Source of the DNA: a virus
Reading direction: 5' to 3' (one strand)
Length of the DNA stretch: 21,202 bases
Virus record (IMG/VR): IMGVR_UViG_3300034375_003529
Coordinates: 1 to 21,202 of that record
The notes beneath the pieces are model-generated. The model ran no database searches, was not told the origin of the DNA, and saw only the letters and a list, made by a program, of their open reading frames with translations. Shown here one piece after another: positions 1 through 8,768 of the stretch (position 1 is the stretch's first letter; the number at the start of each line of letters is the position of its first letter). The position numbers and the translations under genes were made by a program.

Positions 1-1
1 T

Positions 2-79
2 GCACTCACTCAGACTGCCACCGTTTCTGGTGCTCAGGCTGGTGATATCGTAATGGTAGTTCAGTACGTTACTGACTAA
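2..79 (+). CDS. 3' end of a head-region virion protein (partial)
   Basis: Only the last 25 codons are inside the window, in frame 2, ending with TAA at 77-79. The visible tail reads ...TVSGAQAGDIVMVVQYVTD, a short beta-rich C-terminus. It lies directly before a strong terminator and the tail tubular A-like gene, which is where T7-type phages keep the major capsid gene. A capsid or head-decoration protein is therefore the best guess from context, but 25 residues are too few to assign a family. The other two frames are closed by stops. Confidence 0.6.
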   Translation, partial: ALTQTATVSGAQAGDIVMVVQYVTD

Positions 80-86
80 AGCTAAC

Positions 87-109
87 GGGGGGCTTTGCCC
101 CCCTTTCTT
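87..109 (+). terminator. strong intrinsic terminator after the head gene
   Basis: A perfect 7-bp G/C stem (GGGGGGC at 87-93, GCCCCCC at 97-103) with a TTT loop is followed by the T-rich tract TTTCTT at 104-109. It begins 7 bases after the stop codon of the upstream gene. This is a textbook rho-independent terminator. Its position between a head gene and the gp11-like gene matches T-phi in T7, which is leaky and lowers expression of tail genes relative to capsid. A similar attenuating role here is inferred. Confidence 0.85.
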
Positions 110-122
110 CCCTGGAGTCTGT

Positions 123-311
123 ATGGATACCACGCTTGCAGTACACGTTGCCGAAAGCGAGGACGGAACCTACGCCGTATTGATTGCGATTGACGGTTTC
201 GAGACACAGGAAGATGCCAACCAATTTGCTTATCTGTTTCTGATGGATGGCAGATTAGCCGTAGGCGATATAGAATTTGTGCCTAGTGAGGATTTAGAGA
301 GTATCCACTAA
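123..311 (+). CDS. small hypothetical protein
   Basis: A 62-residue acidic protein that I do not recognise. It has a beta-type N-terminal half with alternating hydrophobic residues (TLAVHVAESEDGTYAVLIAI) followed by a short helix and an acidic end. No membrane segment, signal peptide or cysteine motif is visible. A GGAG Shine-Dalgarno at 113-116 sits just upstream. Its stop overlaps the start of the tail tubular A-like gene (TAATG at 309-313), so the two are probably translationally coupled. It is the first gene after the terminator. Confidence 0.75.
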   Translation: MDTTLAVHVAESEDGTYAVLIAIDGFETQEDANQFAYLFLMDGRLAVGDIEFVPSEDLESIH

Positions 312-904
312 TGGCAGCATCTATCGTTGACATTTGTAACAGCGCGCTCAATCAGATTGGCGCATCCAATATTCTAAGTCTTACCGAAGATAGTAAGGCT
401 GCTCGTATCTGCAACCAGCGATACGAATACATTCGAGATTCCGTTTTCCGGGCGCATCCTTGGAAAGCACTAACGCGCAGAGTAACGCTTGCACCCGATG
501 CAGTTAAGCCAGCTTTTGAATTTGATAACGCTTTCACGTTACCTGCTGATCCTTACTGCTTGCGTGTTCTGTATCTCCGCTATCACGACATCCCCTACCG
601 ACTTGAAGGTCGCAAGATTCTCTGCGACGAAGATACGGTTGATCTCGTCTACCTGGCGCGTATCACCGATACTAGCGAGTACGACTCTCTGCTCATCGAA
701 ACTCTAGTCGCTGCTATCGCTGCGGATGTTGCGTATCCACTAGTAGGCAGTAACAGCCTAGCCCAGCAGATGCGTATTACCTACGAAGACAAGCTCAAGG
801 AAGCACGATTCGTTAGCGCTACCGAAGGCACTCCCGCAAGCATTACAAGCGTCTCTGATGCTGGCGCTATCGAGGCAGATACATTTATTAGATCGAGGTT
901 CTAG
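311..904 (+). CDS. tail tubular protein A-like head-tail adaptor (T7 gp11-like)
   Basis: A 197-residue protein of the podovirus tail tubular A (T7 gp11) type. This family forms a ring below the portal and joins head to tail. The N-terminus shows the characteristic pattern IVDICNSALNQIGASNILSL, then a conserved helix with C34, Y38, R41 and V45 leading to HPWKALTRRVTL. A beta insert and a C-terminal helical part (ETLVAAIAADVAYPLVGSN, then a long helix) follow. Length is close to T7 gp11 (196). It overlaps the upstream gene by one base and is followed 3 bases later by the tail tubular B-like gene, the same order as gp11-gp12. Confidence 0.88.
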   Translation: MAASIVDICNSALNQIGASNILSLTEDSKAARICNQRYEYIRDSVFRAHPWKALTRRVTLAPDAVKPAFEFDNAFTLPADPYCLRVLYLRYHDIPYRLEGRKILCDEDTVDLVYLARITDTSEYDSLLIETLVAAIAADVAYPLVGSNSLAQQMRITYEDKLKEARFVSATEGTPASITSVSDAGAIEADTFIRSRF

Positions 905-906
905 GC

Positions 907-3900
907 ATGGCGAAATCAAGTGCGCCGTTCACTAACTTTACTGCTGGTGAGCTATCGCCCAGGCTTGATGGCCGGACCGATCTAGCGAAGTATTTTAACG
1001 GCTGTAAGAAACTACAAAACTTCCTGACCTTCCCACAGGGTGGCGTTACACGTCGTCCCGGCACAGAACACATTGCTATAGGAAGAAGCTCCGGCTCAGT
1101 TGCCCTGCGACTAATACCGTTCGAGTTTAACGTCGAGCAGACGTATGTGCTGGAGTTTTCATCTGGCAGATTCAGAATTTATAAAGATGGTGGAATCGTT
1201 GTAGATGGCGGGGGAAGCCCGATCGAAGTTGTTACACAATACTCAGCAGCTCAATTACCGGGATTAAAGTTCACGCAGTCTGCCGACACCATGTATATCG
1301 TGCATCCCGATCACCCACCTCGGCAGATCACGCGAACAGATCACGATGCGTGGACTATCAGCAATATTGAGTTTCGTCGAGGCCCGTTTCTGGACCCGGT
1401 GTTTGATGGCTCAACACTGTTAGCTGATGGCAGAACAGGCACCGTAGGCATCACATCAAGCGTATCTAACTTCTTCAAATCTAGTGACGTGGGTGCATCG
1501 TTAAGCACTGGCAGATTTATCAAGCTCCATCATGGCTACGCGCAAATAGACTCGCTGCGATACACATTAGGCTTTACAAACCTATCCGGCGGCACGTTTT
1601 CTCCTGGACAACAAATTACTACGACTGGCCCAGGCGCTGGATCTACAGCGATAATCATCTCGGTAGGTGCAAGCTCTCTAGTTGTCGATACCGTTATAGG
1701 AAGCACATGGACTAACGGAGTTTCGTTTGAGAGTCCTGGTGGTGTCGTAACTGCAGACGCAACCAATGCACTTGATGCAACACAAAGCACCTCAGTAACC
1801 GCTACGGTTCTTGAGAATGATGAGCTAGAAGAAGAGCTAGAGCCTAGCTTTACTGCGACCACAATCAGCTTCCATGAAGGCGACCCTGATGCTACTGGCC
1901 TAGCGCACAATGACTTTATCGAGGACAGCTCCGGTCATTTTATCAGCCAGGGCTTTAAGGTTGGTATGCGTATCAGCGCAAGCGGCTCGGCTAATATAGG
2001 CATCTCTAGCATATCAACCAGTGGATCAAAGATTACGGTTACAACTGATGGGCCTCATAATTTAATTAATGGCGATTTAGTTAAATTTACAGGGTCTACT
2101 GGAGTCACTGTCAGCTTTCCAACAACGCCATCGTCAGTAATTAATGATTTCTTTTTTGAAGTTGAGTTAGATTCAACCACCCCAGACACAAAGTTTGATC
2201 TTCTTGATCCAGCCACACGGAAAGATGCAACAGGTAGTGGAAGCTCTACCAATGGCTCTTTAGTCAATGGCAATAACTTCTCTAACGCTCTCATTGTTGC
2301 GGTAAGTGACAGCATTATCACGTTATCCACAAGTAACGACGTACACTTCCAGAATGAAGGCCAGAGCGTCACGATAAGCGGCGATCTGATTGCCGATGAC
2401 GAGTATCAGATGGGCGCGTTCTCTGATACGACTGGCTACCCTGCGTGTGTTGCGTTCTTTGAGCAGCGACTAGTCTTTGCAAATACAACACTTCAGCCAC
2501 AAACGCTGTATTTCTCGGTAAGCGGGGACTACACAAACTTCACTGCCGGCGTAGCTGATGACAGCGCGCTGATCTACACGATTGGATCTAACCAGGTAAA
2601 CGTCATTCGTTATCTGACCTCATCTAAGGTGCTGCTGGTTGGCACCTCGGGTGGTGAGTTTGCGGTACGTGCTGGCTCGGTAGATGCGCCTATCACGCCG
2701 CTAAACACCCAGATCAAGCAGCAGGCCAAGTACGGCAGCGCCGACATACAGCCGCTAGTCATTGGCTCTACTGCGCTATTCGTACAGCGAGAGCAGCGCA
2801 AGCTGCGAGAGCTTGTGTATAACTTCGATGTGGATTCGTACATTGCACCAGACATGACGCTACTGGCAGAGCACATCACTGAAGGCAAGATCAAAGAGAT
2901 GGCCTATCAGCAAGAGCCAAACAACGTCGTATGGTGTGTGCTAGAAGATGGCAAGCTAGTCGCTATGACCTATCGACGCGAAGAAGACGTAGTTGCCTGG
3001 CATGAGCACCAGCTAGGCGGCACGTTGACTGATGGCGGCACGACCTATGACTACGGGTTTGTAGAAAGCGTTGCCTCTATATCTAGTGGTGAGCGCACCG
3101 AAGAAGAGGTATATGTTGCGGTTCGCCGTACTATCAATGGCAGTAATGTGCGCCACGTAGAGCGACTCAAGCCTATCGACTTTGGCACGAACGTAGAGGA
3201 CGCATTCTATGTAGATGCTGGTCTGACGTATACCGGCGTCACATCAACACTAGACGGCGGTATTGGAGCGTCAAGCGTTACGATTTCCTTAGATGACGCA
3301 TCTAGCTTTAGCGCATCTGGCAAAGTAAGAATACGCAACGAGATCATTGCATACGGAGCCAAGAGCGGAAATGATCTTATCAAGTGTACGCGAGCACAGG
3401 ATGGCAGCATTGCATCAGCTCATGCTGACGGCGAAACAGTCACTCAGTTGGCTACAACGATTAGCGGGCTTGACCATCTAGAAGGGCAGACTGTTTCTAT
3501 CTTGGCTAACGGCGCCACACATCCAGATAAGGTTGTTTCTTCTGGTAGCGTTACGCTTGACCGATCTGTTACCAAAGCACACATTGGGTTACCTTATGAC
3601 TCAATTTTGCAAACGATGCGGATAGAAGCAGGCGGTACTGAAGGTACAGCTCAGGCCAAGAACAAGCGGATTAGTGATCTTGATATCCGGGTATTGAATT
3701 CTGTGGGCGTGGAAATAGGTCCATCCGAAGATGATTTGGATCTTATTCCCTTTAGGAAGTCTAGTATGGCTATGGATCAACCCGTTCCATTGTATACTGG
3801 TGACAAATTTATCGAGTTTCCTGGCGGCTACAATAACGATGGGTTTGTGGTCGTCAAACAGGATCAGCCTTTACCGCTGACAATTCTGTCTATCTATCCT

Positions 3901-3924
3901 CGATTGCAGACGTTTGATAGGTAA
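907..3924 (+). CDS. tail tubular protein B-like tail/nozzle protein (T7 gp12-like), with inserted beta modules
   Basis: A 1005-residue virion protein. Its N-terminus (FTAGELSPRLDGRTDLAKYF, then NF..FPQGGVTRRPGTEHIA) is the usual start of podophage tail tubular B or stabilisation proteins, which form the tail nozzle. A second conserved block lies at about residues 515-580 (AFFEQRLVFANTTLQPQTLYF and the following SGDYTNFTAG). Length exceeds T7 gp12 (794). The excess is explained by insertions: about residues 178-500 hold several small beta modules (a FSPGQQITTTGPGAGSTA repeat type and an ITVTTDGPHNLINGDLVKF type), and residues about 773-850 hold a further one (IGASSVTISLDDASSFSASG, then NEIIAYGAKSGN). 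The module around 2041-2330 is AT-rich compared with its flanks. It sits between the gp11-like and gp14-like genes. Confidence 0.87.
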   Translation: MAKSSAPFTNFTAGELSPRLDGRTDLAKYFNGCKKLQNFLTFPQGGVTRRPGTEHIAIGRSSGSVALRLIPFEFNVEQTYVLEFSSGRFRIYKDGGIVVDGGGSPIEVVTQYSAAQLPGLKFTQSADTMYIVHPDHPPRQITRTDHDAWTISNIEFRRGPFLDPVFDGSTLLADGRTGTVGITSSVSNFFKSSDVGASLSTGRFIKLHHGYAQIDSLRYTLGFTNLSGGTFSPGQQITTTGPGAGSTAIIISVGASSLVVDTVIGSTWTNGVSFESPGGVVTADATNALDATQSTSVTATVLENDELEEELEPSFTATTISFHEGDPDATGLAHNDFIEDSSGHFISQGFKVGMRISASGSANIGISSISTSGSKITVTTDGPHNLINGDLVKFTGSTGVTVSFPTTPSSVINDFFFEVELDSTTPDTKFDLLDPATRKDATGSGSSTNGSLVNGNNFSNALIVAVSDSIITLSTSNDVHFQNEGQSVTISGDLIADDEYQMGAFSDTTGYPACVAFFEQRLVFANTTLQPQTLYFSVSGDYTNFTAGVADDSALIYTIGSNQVNVIRYLTSSKVLLVGTSGGEFAVRAGSVDAPITPLNTQIKQQAKYGSADIQPLVIGSTALFVQREQRKLRELVYNFDVDSYIAPDMTLLAEHITEGKIKEMAYQQEPNNVVWCVLEDGKLVAMTYRREEDVVAWHEHQLGGTLTDGGTTYDYGFVESVASISSGERTEEEVYVAVRRTINGSNVRHVERLKPIDFGTNVEDAFYVDAGLTYTGVTSTLDGGIGASSVTISLDDASSFSASGKVRIRNEIIAYGAKSGNDLIKCTRAQDGSIASAHADGETVTQLATTISGLDHLEGQTVSILANGATHPDKVVSSGSVTLDRSVTKAHIGLPYDSILQTMRIEAGGTEGTAQAKNKRISDLDIRVLNSVGVEIGPSEDDLDLIPFRKSSMAMDQPVPLYTGDKFIEFPGGYNNDGFVVVKQDQPLPLTILSIYPRLQTFDR

Positions 3925-3927
3925 CTT

Positions 3928-4425
3928 ATGGCAGATCCAATAACAGCAACACTTGTAGCAGGCACCTCGCTTTTGAGTGCCAGCGCTGCTGTGCAGCAAG
4001 GCGCTGCAGCTAGGGCGGCAGGTCAGTTCAATGCAAACATGGCAGAGCGTAATGCCAAGGTAGCAGAGCAACAGGCGGAGCAGATTAAGCGCTCATCTGA
4101 GTTTGACATCAATCGCTTTCGAGATAACTTTGCCGACCTACAAGCAACGGCAGCCCAGGCGTTTCGGTATAACGGATTCGTGGCTACCGGCGGTACGCCA
4201 TTACAAGTTCTTTTAGACAACGCTAGAGAAGCCGATACCGAGATTGCGCTACGTCGCTATAACGCATCTATTGGCGAGCAACAGGCGCTAGAGTCTGCAA
4301 CCGAGCAAAGACTGCAAGGTCGCCTTGATCGCATGATGGGCCGATCAGCACAAAAAGCGAGTTACTACCAGGCTGCCGGATCGCTGCTAAGAGGCGGCGC
4401 CCAAATAGCGGGAATGGGAGACTGA
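3928..4425 (+). CDS. internal virion protein, T7 gp14-like
   Basis: A 165-residue, mostly helical protein with an Ala/Gly-rich hydrophobic N-terminus (ATLVAGTSLLSASAAVQQG), a long Gln/Glu/Arg-rich helix, then the block GFVATGGTPLQVLLDNA and EADTEIALRRYNASIGEQ, and a Gly/Ala-rich C-terminus. This pattern is typical of small podophage internal or ejection proteins, such as T7 gp14, which is released into the host envelope and helps form the DNA channel. Position directly after the tail tubular B-like gene and before a large helical protein supports this. It starts 3 bases after the previous stop. Confidence 0.8.
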   Translation: MADPITATLVAGTSLLSASAAVQQGAAARAAGQFNANMAERNAKVAEQQAEQIKRSSEFDINRFRDNFADLQATAAQAFRYNGFVATGGTPLQVLLDNAREADTEIALRRYNASIGEQQALESATEQRLQGRLDRMMGRSAQKASYYQAAGSLLRGGAQIAGMGD

Positions 4426-4426
4426 A

Positions 4427-6766
4427 GTGAAAGTACCAACATATCAAGCGCAAACAGGATTAGCGGCTGATGTAGGTGCGAGACCTATGCGTGTTCGCGC
4501 TACACCAGAAGCTTTTGGTGCGGCAGAAGCTAGGGCGATGGGCGCACTGGCTGAGCAGGTAGGCGACACAGCGCTTGAGTTAAACCGCAGACAGAGAGAG
4601 GCGGCAGAGCTAGAAGCAAAGATACAGCGCGATCTTCAGAACGAGCAATTTACAAACGAATACATGGAAGAGGTAACGCTTGCTGCTGAAGAGGCTGCTT
4701 TGCAACCACCAGAGAAGCGAGAAGACTTTTTCGATAGCGCCGTTCAAAGCATACAGAACAAGATACCGCAGCGATTTGAAGATCCTATACAGCAACAGGA
4801 ATTGTCGCTTAGCCTTGATCGTTATGCCATCTCCAAGCGTGTAGGCGTCAGGGCAGATGCCAATGCAGGACGATTAGATGCGCTTGTTGGCGAATCTGCC
4901 AAACGAGAGATGACGCTCAGGGACGAAGCGATCAATGGCGATTTTGCTACTAGCACCAGGGCATTAGCTGATCTCGAAAAGATTTATATTGATCTCGAAG
5001 ATAAGGGATTGATGACCGATGAGGATGTCGCAAAGCGATCTGCTCAGATGGTTAAAGACGTTCAGTACGAGCGTGAGATCAATGTCGTCAATAGAATTAA
5101 GACGCCAGAAGAAGCAGAAGCCTTTGTTAATCGTATTCGTGACGATCAGCGGTTTGATCCAACAGAGCGACGTCAACTTATAGGCGCTGCTAGCGGAGTG
5201 CTTTCAAAACGTAATGACGAATTAAAGGCTGCTAGAGCCAAGCTAAAGGATGACCTTGGATCGCTGCGTGATGTTATTGCTACCGGCATGGAAGTCCCTC
5301 AAGAACAGCTAGATGATGTAAACCTTCAGCTAAAAGCCTTTGGCACTGAAGCTGATGCCAGAGACTTTGATGACATCTTGGCAGGTAACAAGAACGTCCA
5401 GATACTTAACAATACTGGCACACTGGCTGGCGTTGATAAATTACTCGATCAAGTTAAAGCTGAGCCTACAGCGGGGCTTACAGCACAAGAGTTAGGTTAC
5501 TTAGCGCAAAGTCAACAGAACATCGAAGAGTATCGAGACAAGATGGTTACGGCATTCGAGAAAGGCGATGCCCTAGACTTCTTATCGGAGCGCAAAATTG
5601 TCAACGTAGAGCCTTTTGATTTTGCAAATCTTGGCGAATCTATCCCACGACGAATCCAAGAAATGAATGCTATTGCCGCTTCAGTAGGTGTCGATGAGGT
5701 CACTGGCAAGATGCTGTTTGAGCAAAATGTACTAACAGATCAAGAGGCCTCTCAGTTTGCTGCATACCTAAGCGAAGCATCGCCAATGATGTTGGTAAAA
5801 GACGCGCAAGCATTTTCAATGGTCGCTGATAAGTACCCGCAAATATGGGAGCAGCTTGCTGGGCAAGGCAGGGGCAAAGCCAGCCAGTTCGCCATGGCTG
5901 GTGCCGTAAACGACATTCCGGTCGCTACTGCAATTTTTCAGGGCCAGTTCAAAATAGATCAGGGTGTGCCTTTACCTAACAAAAACGAACTGTACTCCAT
6001 CTACAAAAACAAAGTCGGTGACTTGTACGAATTGCCTGGCAGCTTTGGCGAAAATGATGCAATCGTTTTTAGGGCCGCGCTTGCTCATTACGCAGAGGTT
6101 AGAACATCTCCCGAAACACAAATTGGCAACGATGTTACTACTGAGTTTCAGGCGTCAATTGATGCGGTTACTGGCGGCGTTGGTACGTACAACAACTTTA
6201 CTTATCAGCTTCCAAGAGGCATGGAGGAAGATGACTTCAACAATGCAATTGAGCGGTTTAGCGTTGATACTTTAGAGTATTTAGCGCCAGACGGCTTAAT
6301 TGGATTTACGCCAGATCAGTATGGTGGAGATAATGGCGCACTAGCGGTATTGAAGCGATCTAGGATAAGAAGCATATCAAGCAATACGTATGAACCGCAG
6401 CTAGAAAATGGACAGCCAGCATTTACCCTGGCTAACGGGCAGCCATTACGGTTTCAGATGACTGACGAGCTACGAAACACCTTGCCGTCTCAGCAAAGTT
6501 TGTATGGGATATTTCCCAACATGGCACAGAAGGCGCAAAGGCAACGTGAAAAGCTGGGCTTACCTGCCCGCAAAAGAACACTTACTGCGTCGGAAATATA
6601 CGAAGGGTCGTTTCTTACTGAATACCTTACTTCCTATCGGGATGTTCTTGAAAGCATTTACCTTGGAAAGCGCAAACTAGCGCAATCGGTAACAGCGCCG
6701 ATTATTGAGGGCATACAAACAAAGGCGCAACGTCAACGAGCTAGACTGCAAGAAGAGCAAGAGTGA
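4427..6766 (+). CDS. large internal virion/ejection protein, T7 gp15-like
   Basis: A 779-residue protein with a GTG start at 4427, one base after the preceding stop; a GGGAG Shine-Dalgarno at 4416-4420 supports it. The N-terminal region has the motif MRVRATPEAFGAAEARAMGAL followed by a long, highly charged helical region (residues about 40-330, rich in E, K, R and Q). The middle and C-terminal parts are also mostly helical, and the end is basic (QTKAQRQRARLQEEQE). T7 gp15 (747 residues) is of similar size, composition and position. It forms the central part of the trans-envelope DNA-ejection tube. No enzymatic motif is visible. Assignment is by position, size and helical character rather than a decisive motif. 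Confidence 0.75.
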   Translation: MKVPTYQAQTGLAADVGARPMRVRATPEAFGAAEARAMGALAEQVGDTALELNRRQREAAELEAKIQRDLQNEQFTNEYMEEVTLAAEEAALQPPEKREDFFDSAVQSIQNKIPQRFEDPIQQQELSLSLDRYAISKRVGVRADANAGRLDALVGESAKREMTLRDEAINGDFATSTRALADLEKIYIDLEDKGLMTDEDVAKRSAQMVKDVQYEREINVVNRIKTPEEAEAFVNRIRDDQRFDPTERRQLIGAASGVLSKRNDELKAARAKLKDDLGSLRDVIATGMEVPQEQLDDVNLQLKAFGTEADARDFDDILAGNKNVQILNNTGTLAGVDKLLDQVKAEPTAGLTAQELGYLAQSQQNIEEYRDKMVTAFEKGDALDFLSERKIVNVEPFDFANLGESIPRRIQEMNAIAASVGVDEVTGKMLFEQNVLTDQEASQFAAYLSEASPMMLVKDAQAFSMVADKYPQIWEQLAGQGRGKASQFAMAGAVNDIPVATAIFQGQFKIDQGVPLPNKNELYSIYKNKVGDLYELPGSFGENDAIVFRAALAHYAEVRTSPETQIGNDVTTEFQASIDAVTGGVGTYNNFTYQLPRGMEEDDFNNAIERFSVDTLEYLAPDGLIGFTPDQYGGDNGALAVLKRSRIRSISSNTYEPQLENGQPAFTLANGQPLRFQMTDELRNTLPSQQSLYGIFPNMAQKAQRQREKLGLPARKRTLTASEIYEGSFLTEYLTSYRDVLESIYLGKRKLAQSVTAPIIEGIQTKAQRQRARLQEEQE

Positions 6767-6767
6767 T

Positions 6768-8768
6768 ATGTCGTTTGTTTCTCGCCAAGACAGGATAGCG
6801 TTTGAGCAAGGGCAAAGGCTATTCGAGCCTAATACCTACAAAGAAGCGCCAAGCTGGTATAACGCATTTTCAGCTGCGGTCGGTACTAATGTAGACGAAA
6901 ATCTATCTGTATCTGGCCTTCTTAATCGGCAGATGTATGAGCGCAACAGAAACAGAGCGCTTGAGCTGATTGAAAATGGCATTGTTAGTGAGGCAGATTA
7001 CACAAACGGCGATGGCGACTTTGACATGAACCGTCTCGCCAGACATCTCAATGAAGATCCAGAAGGCCCGTATCGTAACTACATATCCACAGACTTAGAG
7101 CTTGAGAATGAGCGCAAAGAGATGCTGCGCAAAAAGCGCGAGTATGCACAAAGCGTATTAGCTGCTGGCCCTGGATCTGCACAATTTGTCGGTACGACCG
7201 CTACATTCCTTGCGTTAGAGCCTTTTAGTGTTGCGACTATGGGTATTGGCACTCTGCCTAATATGGCAAGAGGCATGAGCGTTGCAGCTGCCGCGACAAG
7301 GACTGCCGGCAGAACAGCAGCGCTTACAGCAGGCACAGAGCTAGCCATTCAGCCATTTGTCATGGCGCACAAAGACAGCATCGACTCTCCTTACTCATCT
7401 AACCAGGCATTACTAGCCATTGGCTCTGCTGCCGTAGGTGGCGCACTTGTTGGCGGTATCACCGGCGGCATTGCTGGATACATTCGTCAATTTAGGCAGG
7501 GGCTTGCAGATTCATTTACCGAGCCTAGGCCTGACGCGCCTGACGAGCCAGCGCCATTCTTATCTGAGCAGGACGATACACTTACTGCGCTTGAGGATGT
7601 GACTGGTGCCGCTAAAGGCACTGGCCCGCAAAGAGATTTTGCAAAGCTAGATAGGGGATTGCGAGAGTTTCAAGAGCTGCAAGAGGCGCTTGATGAGGCA
7701 AATCCACCATCGCCTGACAGACTAATTGACGACGAGTATCGACGTTTTTTGCAGGGCGAGTACAGGTCAGAAATAGACGCTTACTACTCAATGATAAGAA
7801 AGCTGGAGTCAGAGTCTAAAGAGCTTGCTAAAAAGCCAAAGATAGCAGGGCTAATTAGATCGAGGGGCGGCCTTAATAAGCAAGCCTTTGCCGATGATGG
7901 CATTGATCCAGAAAACTTCAAAAAGGGTTTTCAGCCTGGTTTTTGGCGCGCCGGCAATGAGGGCATGACGCCTGATGAGCTAGCCGAGTTTATTGTCGAT
8001 CAACAAGATATCTTACCTGGCTACATAAACCGAGCAGATGGTCCTGATAAGTTTGGCGCAAACGATGCAGTAGATCTTGTGGATCAGATGACCTTCAACC
8101 CCAAGATGTATGCCGACCCAGATGTACAGGCTAGGATTGATGCGCTAGAAGGGAAAGTTTTAGAGATTGAGTCGAAGTTTGCAGACCCAACCAAAGACCT
8201 AACCGGCAATTCAAAGAAGGCTGTGACGTTTGCAAAGAAGCAGGGCAAAGCGTTTACGACTAGCAAGCTGCAGAAGCATTTGCGCATTGGATATAACGCA
8301 ACCCGCGAGATCGTTGATGATCTTAAGCAGCGCAATGTATTCATCGAAGATGATGGACTAAACATCACCTTTCGAGAGCCAGTTACCATTACAGCGCGAA
8401 CACTAGAAGACATTTATAAAGAAAGTGCTGCGCGGCGCATGATGGAAGGTATGCGATACGCTGAAGAACTAGAAGCGCAACGCTATTCGTCATATCAGCC
8501 TAGCAGGACATTCGAGCAATACTACGAAGAGTATCCAGACGCACCAAGAGCGCCCGTTGTTAGTTCAAGAGAGCGGGAGTTGATGGAAGAAATTGATATT
8601 GAGTCTAGTTATGATGAGGCTATAGCGGCATACGAGCGACTGTCGCCAGAAGAGCAAGTCGTCAAGATAGGCGATGATGTTATCTTTGACGCGCCGGCGA
8701 TTATTAAGAGCGCCGATGAGCAGCTAGAAAGTGCAGAAGCATTACGGAGGTGCGTGCGCGGTGAGTAG
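6768..8768 (+). CDS. ejection protein, first half of a gp16-like pair, with FtsK-gamma-like winged helix
   Basis: A 666-residue protein. I chose ATG 6768, two bases after the previous stop, rather than the in-frame upstream start at 6705, which would overlap by 62 bases. Residues about 1-125 are polar. Residues about 130-245 are Gly/Ala-rich and hydrophobic, with a strong segment LAIGSAAVGGALVGGITGG near 215-235, suited to membrane insertion. Residues about 483-530 resemble the FtsK gamma winged helix: AKKQGKAFTTSKLQKHLRIG and the following YNATREIVDDLKQRNVF. I see no lytic transglycosylase signature, which T7 gp16 has at its N-terminus. Position between the gp15-like gene and another large protein suggests an ejected internal core protein. 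It overlaps the next gene by 8 bases. Confidence 0.78.
   Translation: MSFVSRQDRIAFEQGQRLFEPNTYKEAPSWYNAFSAAVGTNVDENLSVSGLLNRQMYERNRNRALELIENGIVSEADYTNGDGDFDMNRLARHLNEDPEGPYRNYISTDLELENERKEMLRKKREYAQSVLAAGPGSAQFVGTTATFLALEPFSVATMGIGTLPNMARGMSVAAAATRTAGRTAALTAGTELAIQPFVMAHKDSIDSPYSSNQALLAIGSAAVGGALVGGITGGIAGYIRQFRQGLADSFTEPRPDAPDEPAPFLSEQDDTLTALEDVTGAAKGTGPQRDFAKLDRGLREFQELQEALDEANPPSPDRLIDDEYRRFLQGEYRSEIDAYYSMIRKLESESKELAKKPKIAGLIRSRGGLNKQAFADDGIDPENFKKGFQPGFWRAGNEGMTPDELAEFIVDQQDILPGYINRADGPDKFGANDAVDLVDQMTFNPKMYADPDVQARIDALEGKVLEIESKFADPTKDLTGNSKKAVTFAKKQGKAFTTSKLQKHLRIGYNATREIVDDLKQRNVFIEDDGLNITFREPVTITARTLEDIYKESAARRMMEGMRYAEELEAQRYSSYQPSRTFEQYYEEYPDAPRAPVVSSRERELMEEIDIESSYDEAIAAYERLSPEEQVVKIGDDVIFDAPAIIKSADEQLESAEALRRCVRGE
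8746..8751 (+). promoter_or_regulatory. ribosome binding site deciding the GTG start at 8761
   Basis: GGAGGT lies 9 bases before GTG 8761, inside the 3' end of the upstream gene. The in-frame upstream ATG at 8731 has no comparable site, so the GTG start is preferred. Confidence 0.7.

Noticed and set aside
1536-1910. 124-codon minus-strand ORF inside the tail tubular B-like gene
   Set aside because: Ser/Val-rich shadow of the beta-module repeats on the other strand; no independent support.
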